Shown here one piece after another: positions 1-4,261 of a stretch of 6,424 nucleotides of DNA. The position numbers and the translations under genes are program-made. The DNA comes from Spirochaetales bacterium (GTDB lineage Bacteria; Spirochaetota; Spirochaetia; ARS1246), in contig JABGPX010000962.1 of assembly GCA_018644745.1 (NCBI GenBank), positions 1 through 6,424 of the forward strand. The letters are read 5' to 3'. The notes under the pieces were generated by a model. It worked only from the letters and a program-made list of their open reading frames with translations. It did not search any database and was not told where the DNA came from. Position 1 is the stretch's first letter. Each line of letters opens with the position of its first letter.

Positions 1-1
1 C

Positions 2-49
2 CTGTTTTTCAAGCTTGGTCTTAAATATTATGAAAGCGCGGGGCATTGA
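2..49 (+). CDS. C-terminal end of an ABC-2 type permease (partial)
   Basis: Only the last 15 codons and the stop TGA (47-49) are inside the window. Read from base 2, the frame gives LFFKLGLKYYESAGH. A hydrophobic end followed by a G-L-x-x-Y-x-S-A-G type tail is common at the C-terminus of ABC-2 permeases that partner ATPases of the next gene's type. Its stop lies one base before the ATPase start (TGA-A-ATG), the spacing expected inside an operon. The product would be an integral membrane subunit of an exporter. The identification rests on a very short tail plus the neighbour, so the family is an inference, although the open frame and the tight junction are plainly visible. Confidence 0.6.
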   Translation: MFFKLGLKYYESAGH

Positions 50-50
50 A

Positions 51-1025
51 ATGACGATTATTGAGACGGCCAATCTTTCAAAGACATTTTATATCAGCAA
101 AAAGAAGAAAGGCATTCGGGGAGCGGTAAAGGGATTATTGGTAGCAAAAAAAACAGCCATAGAAGCCGTAAAAGGCATATCATTTTCGGTCCAGCAAGGT
201 GAGATTGTCGGATACATCGGCCCAAATGGGGCCGGGAAAAGCACAACCATTAAGATGCTCTGCGGGATTTTACACCCTACTAGCGGAAGAATAACGGTTA
301 ACAACCTGTCTCTCCCCAAACAGCGGAAAAAGCTCGCTATGGATATAGGCGTGGTTTTTGGCCAAAGGAGTCAGTTGTATTGGGACATCCGTTTAGGCGA
401 ATCTTTTGAGCTTCTAAAACGTATGTACGATATTAGCGACAAGGACTACGAGCATCGAATGGGTGTGTTCAACGAGCTTCTTGGGATAAATGATATCATT
501 GATCAACCGGTACGCCAGCTTTCCCTTGGTCAGAGTATGAGAGGTAACTTGGTAAGCGCATTCCTGCATGCGCCAAAGCTGCTCTTTTTGGACGAGCCGA
601 CCATTGGCCTCGATATCGTTGGAAAGAGGAAAATTCAAACTTTCATTCGCGAGATGAATCGCGAACATAAGACTACCGTATTACTGACAACTCATGATTT
701 ATCTGATGTTGAGAAACTCTGTGAGCGTCTGATTGTTATTAACCAGGGCGTTATTGTTGAAGACGACAATTTGAAAAGCATTGTTTACAAACTCGCTCCA
801 TATAAGCTTGTTCACCTCGTAGTCGATGGTATTATACCAAAGGTAAATATCCCCGGATGCCGATTGAAGTCAATTGAAGCCAATAAGTTATGTTTGGAAT
901 ACGACCATCACACCCACGACACGGTAGATTTAATCAATAATCTATCAAGACTTATGAATATAGTGGATTTCAATATTCTTGATCCAGATATCGAGGATGT
1001 AATTGAAGCCTACTACTCAGTTTAG
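51..1025 (+). CDS. ABC-2 type exporter ATPase (COG4586-like)
   Basis: This 324-residue cytoplasmic ATPase would energise an ABC-2 type exporter. All nucleotide-binding motifs are present in order: Walker A GPNGAGKST (57-65), Q-loop in GVVFGQRSQL (about 100-109), signature LSLGQ (157-161), Walker B LLFLDE (177-182), D-loop GLD (186-188) and switch His215 in TTHD. An insertion near residues 16-36 (YISKKKKGIRG...) and the FGQRSQLYWD stretch are typical of the COG4586 group (NatA/DrrA relatives). The C-terminal extension ends in DPDIEDVIEAYY, also usual there. I chose the ATG at 51 over upstream TTG 15 and ATG 30 because it follows the permease stop by one base, the protein then begins MTIIETANLSKTF as in the family, and GGGG at 40-43 can serve as ribosome site. 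No permease follows, so this is probably the last gene of its operon. The exported substrate cannot be read from the sequence. Confidence 0.93.
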   Translation: MTIIETANLSKTFYISKKKKGIRGAVKGLLVAKKTAIEAVKGISFSVQQGEIVGYIGPNGAGKSTTIKMLCGILHPTSGRITVNNLSLPKQRKKLAMDIGVVFGQRSQLYWDIRLGESFELLKRMYDISDKDYEHRMGVFNELLGINDIIDQPVRQLSLGQSMRGNLVSAFLHAPKLLFLDEPTIGLDIVGKRKIQTFIREMNREHKTTVLLTTHDLSDVEKLCERLIVINQGVIVEDDNLKSIVYKLAPYKLVHLVVDGIIPKVNIPGCRLKSIEANKLCLEYDHHTHDTVDLINNLSRLMNIVDFNILDPDIEDVIEAYYSV

Positions 1026-1046
1026 CTAAAGCCGCGGCAGAATAAA

Positions 1047-1087
1047 GACCGCTATTTACGGCTGCGAGGGGAACCATAATGGCGGTC
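1047..1087 (+). repeat. Long hairpin downstream of the ABC ATPase gene
   Basis: GACCGCTATT (1047-1056) pairs with AATGGCGGTC (1078-1087), giving a 10-bp stem with one G-U pair around a 21-base loop. It begins 21 bases after the ATPase stop. No T-run follows, so it is not a standard intrinsic terminator. It could still mark the mRNA end or protect the 3' end of the exporter transcript. A short GC palindrome, GCCGCGGC (1031-1038), lies just before it. Confidence 0.4.
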
Positions 1088-1121
1088 GCATCGGTACTCA
1101 TTCAGAAGCACGCCTGATATA

Positions 1122-1151
1122 TTGCTTGATCTAGAGAGCTATAAGTATTAT
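1122..1151 (+). promoter_or_regulatory. Candidate promoter for the Tudor/beta-repeat gene
   Basis: TTGCTT (1122-1127) and TATTAT (1146-1151) resemble -35 and -10 boxes at 18-base spacing, in an AT-rich stretch about 95 bases before the start codon. A second TATAAA (1160-1165) has no good -35 partner. The prediction rests on consensus matching alone. A separate promoter is reasonable because 221 bases divide this gene from the exporter operon. Confidence 0.3.
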
Positions 1152-1246
1152 CAAAAAGGTATAAATGTAAGAGTAGGCCGGTTTTGGTGCATTACTCTTT
1201 GCCCCTGCACGTTACACGGTAGAAATAACTCTTAAATGGAGGTTCT

Positions 1247-2092
1247 ATGATCAAGAAATTGCTTTGGGTTGTGATTACTCTCCTATTATTAGGCGGAATC
1301 GTTTCGGGTGAGCAAACAATTCCAAATGAGACCGTAGTTTACGCCGAATGGTCTTCCAATTCCTGGTATCGCGGTAAAATCTCTTCCTCCTGTCCCGAGG
1401 GTTATCTTGTCCTTTTTGATGATGGAGCAGAAAAATGCTGTACACAATGGGAAATCGTTCTAGATGAATCACCCGAAAAAGACGAGGCGCAGGTAAACAC
1501 GGCTGTGCTCGCCGAATGGAGCAACGGTCGTTTTTATCCGGGTATTATCGCCGCGATTTCTGAGGACGAATATAAAATCCAATATGATGACGGTGACATT
1601 AGCGTAGTAAAGCTGTCCCAGTTGCGACTGCGGACCTTACCGCCAGAGGATTTACCTAGTACTGTCCAGCAAAATAATCAGACGTCGAATTCTTCTAATA
1701 CGTCTTCGCAGGTTATAAACACAGGATTAAAGATATGGCGTGGAGGTTCGATCTGGGCAGAAATTTCTGCCGACGGTGATATCTGGATAGACGGTTGGCA
1801 TGTTGGCGAGATTGAACCAGACGGCGATGTGTGGCGGGGTAGTTCCTATGTTGGCGAAATAGAATCTGATGGTGACATCTGGATACAAAGTAGCAAGGAT
1901 GCTGAGATTGAAACCGATGGAGACATCTGGCTAAATAGTTCACAAATTGCACAAATAGAACCGAACGGCAAGATATGGTTTAAAAGCTCATCTTGGGGCG
2001 AGGTAACTCCTTTTGATGGAAATTATGAGGATATGAAAATAATCGCCGCTGTTCTGATATTTTTCGCCCCAGAGTTTGGATATACGGATTAG
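1247..2092 (+). CDS. Exported protein with two Tudor-like modules and a beta-repeat domain
   Basis: The 281-residue protein starts at ATG 1247, four bases after GGAGG (1238-1242). The N-terminus MIKKLLWVVITLLLLGGIVSG is a classic signal peptide with likely cleavage after Gly21 and no lipobox Cys. Two related modules follow, at about 29-72 and 86-128. Each has the pattern AEWS-x(n)-W/FYxGxI, then Y-x-hydrophobic-x-F/YDDG, which resembles Tudor-like (SGF29/DUF4537-type) small beta barrels. Residues 137-158 are a Gln/Asn/Ser/Thr-rich linker. Residues 163-258 are six back-to-back 16-residue units of the type IWxxxxxxGEIExDGD, resembling the 4- or 5-fold beta-flower repeats of bacterial envelope proteins. 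A hydrophobic closing segment, IIAAVLIFF (265-273), follows. Cys49, Cys64 and Cys65 in the first module could form a disulfide after export. The gene stands alone between flanking hairpins. Fold labels are inferred from sequence pattern, and the function is unknown. The protein probably acts in the periplasm or outside the cell, perhaps in ligand or surface binding. Confidence 0.88.
   Translation: MIKKLLWVVITLLLLGGIVSGEQTIPNETVVYAEWSSNSWYRGKISSSCPEGYLVLFDDGAEKCCTQWEIVLDESPEKDEAQVNTAVLAEWSNGRFYPGIIAAISEDEYKIQYDDGDISVVKLSQLRLRTLPPEDLPSTVQQNNQTSNSSNTSSQVINTGLKIWRGGSIWAEISADGDIWIDGWHVGEIEPDGDVWRGSSYVGEIESDGDIWIQSSKDAEIETDGDIWLNSSQIAQIEPNGKIWFKSSSWGEVTPFDGNYEDMKIIAAVLIFFAPEFGYTD
1733..2020 (+). 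repeat. Six tandem 48-base units coding 16-residue beta repeats
   Basis: Units lie at 1733-1780, 1781-1828, 1829-1876, 1877-1924, 1925-1972 and 1973-2020, with no indels between them. Each starts with an Ile/Val-Trp pair, and the first five end in DGD or NGK. Middle examples are IWIDGWHVGEIEPDGD and VWRGSSYVGEIESDGD. The first and last units are the most divergent. Codons for the shared residues differ between units (GACGGTGAT, GACGGCGAT, GATGGTGAC, GATGGAGAC). The repeat is therefore held at protein level and is old, not a recent DNA duplication. Confidence 0.9.
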
Positions 2093-2150
2093 TTCCTTGT
2101 GCCCGTTACAAATAGGAGGTGTATCAGGGCGCGCGCCTTTGAGCAAGGAA
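2093..2150 (+). repeat. Nested inverted repeats directly after the beta-repeat gene
   Basis: TTCCTTG (2093-2099), starting right after the stop codon, is a perfect inverted copy of CAAGGAA (2144-2150). Inside the enclosed 44 bases is a perfect GC palindrome, GGCGCGCGCC (2128-2137), which extends by one wobble pair and one A-T pair. An A-rich stretch follows on the + strand, so there is no U-tail in the gene's direction. It may act as a transcript 3'-end structure. An isolated AGGAGG (2114-2119) inside it has no start codon at usable distance. Confidence 0.35.
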
Positions 2151-2299
2151 AATAGAAAAAACATGTGCAAACTACGGAAGACTACGCTAAGCTATAACCT
2201 CGCGAAAATAGCTGTAGATTTTCTTATGGAGTACTGACCTCATGCAATCTATATGCCCATACACGACTCAATGCCATGTATGGAAAATCGGTATGATGG

Positions 2300-2545
2300 C
2301 TAGCAATGCCGAGTTGATTCGAGAACTGTATTGTTGTGGTGATCCTCGTCACTGCCAAAGGCATCTAAGAAAAAAGAGAGAGGAGGTTCCGGTGGACGGA
2401 ACTCAAAATCGCTGCCTGGCTCTATAGAAATTGAGCGAAGGTACGATCTCAGGTATCCGACATAAAGTACATTATCTAGCGTCTGGATATGACGCGAGTC
2501 CAGGTATTTTTCTCCACTTTTGTTCGAAATCGCCAATACTCTCAT
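2300..2545 (-). pseudogene. Downstream half of a small gene, apparently frameshifted from 2472-2705
   Basis: This minus-strand frame could start at ATG 2545 and encode 81 residues ending DAFGSDEDHHNNTVLESTRHC, but that ATG lies inside the preceding small gene and has no ribosome site in a free position. The two frames overlap by 74 bases. Removing one A from the A5 run (plus-strand T 2507-2511) joins them. The product reads ...DFEQKWRKYLDSRHIQTLDNVLYVGY..., about 134 residues in total. The fused DFEQKWRKYL stretch recalls the FExxWRxYL pattern near the C-terminus of peptidase-MA-like (gluzincin) proteins, which favours the joined form. Alternatives are a sequencing error, a decayed gene, +1 programmed frameshifting, or a chance open frame. 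The domain resemblance is weak. Confidence 0.35.
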
Positions 2546-2705
2546 GGGCTATGTCGACAAACCTTATGTCACGAACAGTTCCGCATTTCAGAGCAAGGTT
2601 TTGAAGGAGCGCCCTTCCTTCGGCGGCTGAGAGATCCCCTTTTTTTACCTGCTGCAGGATGTGAGCTGCTGTCAAGGAAATGGGTGATATTTTTCTTTGA
2701 GCCAT
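2472..2705 (-). CDS. Small hypothetical protein (upstream half of a split gene)
   Basis: The frame gives 77 residues starting MAQRKISPISLTAAHILQQ. I prefer the start at 2705 to the upstream ATG at 2756 because GGAG (plus-strand 2714-2717) sits eight bases before it, whereas the earlier ATG has no comparable site. Residues 9-40 look like an amphipathic, Ala/Leu/Gln-rich helical region (AAHILQQVKKGDLSAAEGRA). No signal peptide or membrane segment is visible. A good promoter match lies about 60 bases upstream. I do not recognise the family. The last residues (IPGLASYPDAR) probably result from a frameshift, and the real C-terminus is likely in the frame ending at 2300. If not, this is a free-standing small soluble protein. 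Confidence 0.5.
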   Translation of the reverse strand: MAQRKISPISLTAAHILQQVKKGDLSAAEGRALLQNLALKCGTVRDIRFVDIAHESIGDFEQKWRKIPGLASYPDAR

Positions 2706-2762
2706 AATGCTATCTCCGTCCTGACGAGTCTCATTGGCGATGACCAATTGACTCACCTTACT

Positions 2763-2790
2763 AGTATATCGCCGCAGATAGCTTTTTCAG
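2763..2790 (-). promoter_or_regulatory. Candidate promoter for the small minus-strand gene
   Basis: Read on the minus strand, CTGAAA (plus 2785-2790) and TATACT (plus 2763-2768) match -35 and -10 boxes at 16-base spacing. TATACT differs from consensus by one base. The start codon at 2705 is about 57 bases downstream, with a Shine-Dalgarno site between. Two inverted repeats lie immediately upstream at 2801-2848, a natural place for a regulator. Confidence 0.4.
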
Positions 2791-2800
2791 GGTTTTTTTT

Positions 2801-2818
2801 GTTTAAGATGCCTTAAAC
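2801..2818. repeat. Inverted repeat GTTTAAG-ATGC-CTTAAAC
   Basis: Perfect 7-base arms (2801-2807 and 2812-2818) flank a four-base spacer. The repeat lies just upstream of the -35 box of the small minus-strand gene and next to a T8 run (2793-2800). The size and dyad symmetry fit an operator for a dimeric regulator. A small hairpin is the alternative. Confidence 0.4.
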
Positions 2819-2848
2819 TCATCAATGTTCTATTTTTGACATTGGTGA
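2819..2848. repeat. Hairpin or dyad adjoining the 2801-2818 repeat
   Basis: TCATCAATGT (2819-2828) pairs with ACATTGGTGA (2839-2848), giving ten pairs with one G-U around a 10-base loop. It directly abuts the previous inverted repeat. A perfect -35 hexamer, TTGACA (2836-2841), is embedded on the + strand, but no acceptable -10 follows, so I do not call a promoter there. Confidence 0.35.
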
Positions 2849-2928
2849 CGGTAAAACTATGGGGGAACAGGCACAGAATACAAGATGCATCCTGTAGTTA
2901 GGGTGAAAGAATTAACTGCTGCTCCTTT

Positions 2929-2955
2929 GAGCGGCGGAAAGATTCTCCGCCGCTC
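2929..2955. terminator. Perfect GC-rich hairpin, possible bidirectional terminator without U-tail
   Basis: GAGCGGCGGA (2929-2938) and TCCGCCGCTC (2946-2955) form a perfect 10-bp stem around a seven-base loop. It could be enclosed by a weaker outer stem, GGGTGA (2901-2906) with TTACCC (2958-2963). Neither strand has a T-run after it, so intrinsic termination is not certain. It lies about 190 bases past the end of the minus-strand sulfatase/UroD operon, where a transcript end is expected. A structured RNA or a repeated palindromic element are alternatives. Confidence 0.4.
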
Positions 2956-3148
2956 CATTACCCGTCTTAACGAAAGGGCGCAGCACTTTAACCTAGCTTT
3001 GTATTATAAATACCTGTAAGAGACTTACCCTATGGGATGATACGAGCTTCTCCGTTTCGCCAATGGCATCAAGACACTGAACTCACGTATCCTGAAACAT
3101 GAGAACTCAAAATTGCTGTTGAGAGTTTCTTTGGGTAAGAGCACCGAT

Positions 3149-4231
3149 TCAAGACCGATAGCCGATTTCCGCGGAGATATCAAAATATTTTTTTATGCCC
3201 TCTGGTGATGCATTGAAAGGGATGTGATTCCCGACACACATCATATAACCGGCGGACATTTTGGAGGTCTCAACCATTGTTTCTACCATCTTCCGGATCG
3301 GACCTGTTTCATTGCCCATGAGAACACGCACATCTCCGTCGCCGGCAATAAATGGATTATCATAGCGCCGGGCGATAGCCCGATAGTCGGTAAACGGTTC
3401 ACTGATGATACCCCGGGCGCCGCAGGCCATTACATCATCTGCAAAAGCATCAACGCAGCCGTCAACCATAAAAATAACTTCTTTACCGGCTGCCTTGAGA
3501 ATACTCCAGAACTCTTCATACCTGGGAAAGATGAATTTGCGCATCCACTCAGGCGAACAGACCGGTCCGTTGGCGAGCACGATGTCGTCGTGGCATATTA
3601 CAAAGTTGACCGGAAGCCTGGCGAAAGCGCGGAACACCCGTCGGTTGATTTCCGCAAACTCCTCCATAACACGATCGAAACCGGGCTCCAGGCAAATTCC
3701 GAGAAAATTCTCATAACCGAAAGTAAGGAGAGGCCACATAAACATAGTATTGTAAAATCCGACGCGGGCTGTTGAGAACTCCGGTGCCTTGTTACCCCAC
3801 TCAGTCGGGTAATTTTGTCGATACCGTTTATAGATAATATCTTCGCTGCTGAAATCACCATCAACAACGACATTCCACCCGGTAAAATCCCCCTGCGCCA
3901 ATGGGCTGAACCCCATCATGTCATCTATACTCTTGAAGCGAACGGCTGCATTTTCCTGCTGCCAATAATCACGATAACTTGTACCCCAGCGCCCATGGCC
4001 TTTATCTTCCTGGTCTTCGATTCGGGGTATCGATATATCGCTGTCGGGGATATTGAATCCAATAAAAGGATACATCTCATCAAGTTTCCGCATACAAGAT
4101 TGAGGCGCTTCATAATAATCGATGCCTGAGATATAGGTTGCCGCGTCCGGATTCGACCAATGCTCCCAATGAGGCAGACGATTCGGTCCACACCCCATAA
4201 AGGTATCGTATTTCATTCGCTCCACATTCAT
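3149..4231 (-). CDS. UroD-family protein, cobamide methyltransferase-like (PF01208 fold)
   Basis: This 360-residue soluble protein has no signal peptide. The start at 4231 is set by AAGGAG (plus 4238-4243) six bases upstream; Met6 has GGAG too close. The C-terminal half shows the uroporphyrinogen-decarboxylase/MtaA TIM-barrel pattern: HDDIVLANGPVCSPEWMRKF (214-233), FPRYEEFW (235-242), VIFMVDGC (252-259), ISEP (276-279), AGDGDVRVL (296-304) and NHIPFNASPEGIKKYF (335-350). Relatives bind zinc to activate a thiol or decarboxylate uroporphyrinogen. Here the position normally holding His in the 'vilHxDG' strand is Met255, while nearby Cys259 and Cys270 might be ligands. It is probably not a true HemE: the divergent N-terminal half is rich in Trp and Tyr and no haem genes are near. 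It is the last gene of the sulfatase operon, 30 bases after the sulfatase stop, so a role in handling the same substrate (for example a methyl transfer) is inferred. The fold is fairly sure; the reaction is not. Confidence 0.82.
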   Translation of the reverse strand: MNVERMKYDTFMGCGPNRLPHWEHWSNPDAATYISGIDYYEAPQSCMRKLDEMYPFIGFNIPDSDISIPRIEDQEDKGHGRWGTSYRDYWQQENAAVRFKSIDDMMGFSPLAQGDFTGWNVVVDGDFSSEDIIYKRYRQNYPTEWGNKAPEFSTARVGFYNTMFMWPLLTFGYENFLGICLEPGFDRVMEEFAEINRRVFRAFARLPVNFVICHDDIVLANGPVCSPEWMRKFIFPRYEEFWSILKAAGKEVIFMVDGCVDAFADDVMACGARGIISEPFTDYRAIARRYDNPFIAGDGDVRVLMGNETGPIRKMVETMVETSKMSAGYMMCVGNHIPFNASPEGIKKYFDISAEIGYRS

Positions 4232-4237
4232 GTTTTT

Positions 4238-4243
4238 CTCCTT
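4238..4243 (-). promoter_or_regulatory. Ribosome binding site of the UroD-like gene
   Basis: AAGGAG on the minus strand lies six bases before ATG 4231, within the 30-base gap after the sulfatase stop. It decides the start and shows that this gene is translated independently, unlike the ATGA-coupled sulfatase pair upstream. Confidence 0.75.
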
Positions 4244-4261
4244 GATGATTTCCTCTTGCTA

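Larger units (their letters stand above)
2706..3148. other. Gene-poor stretch between convergent blocks
   Basis: I see no supported gene in these 443 bases. They hold the promoter and two inverted repeats of the small minus-strand gene, the GC-rich hairpin at 2929-2955, and several tiny dyads: GTATT/AATAC (3001-3013), GTAAG-AGA-CTTAC (3016-3028), and CTTACCC (3024-3030) with GGGTAAG (3133-3139). A start-less + frame from 3041 into the end of the UroD-like gene reads like protein (ELLRFANGIKTLNSRILK) but has no ATG and no ribosome site. It may be a gene remnant. No tRNA or rRNA pattern was seen. Confidence 0.5.

Noticed and set aside
15..50. Longer ATPase starting at TTG 15 or ATG 30
   Set aside because: These starts lie inside the permease-like frame ending at 49, and the extra residues do not fit the family N-terminus. 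ATG 51 follows the stop by one base.
1080..1235. Open + frame reading HRYSFRSTPDILLDLESYKYYQKG
   Set aside because: It has no ATG and no ribosome site, is short, and lies over the hairpin arm and candidate promoter. It may be a chance frame or a relic.
1733..2020. Tandem repeat as a CRISPR array or microsatellite
   Set aside because: The 48-base units are in frame, coding and diverged at synonymous sites, with no identical repeats separated by unique spacers.
2114..2119. Perfect AGGAGG Shine-Dalgarno
   Set aside because: No ATG, GTG or TTG lies at a usable distance downstream, and it sits inside an inverted repeat.
2242..2427. 61-residue + frame starting MQSICPYTT
   Set aside because: The GGAG at 2228-2231 is 10 bases away, the composition is Cys/His-rich and irregular, and the opposite-strand frame looks more protein-like.
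2489..2707. 72-residue + frame opposite the small gene
   Set aside because: It is antisense to the better-supported minus gene with a clear ribosome site, and it has no ribosome site of its own.
2836..2841. Perfect TTGACA on the + strand
   Set aside because: No acceptable -10 box occurs 15-19 bases downstream, and no + gene follows.
3098..3130. Terminator-like dyad CTCAA/TTGAG after the UroD-like gene
   Set aside because: The perfect arms are only about 5 bp with mismatches around them, and there is no T-run on the minus strand.
3041..3211. Start-less + frame ELLRFANGIKTLNSRILK...
   Set aside because: It lacks a start codon and overlaps the end of the UroD-like gene on the other strand. 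Kept only as a possible remnant.
3224..3775. 183-residue + frame opposite the UroD-like gene
   Set aside because: It is an antisense shadow of a gene with clear family motifs and has no recognisable domain.
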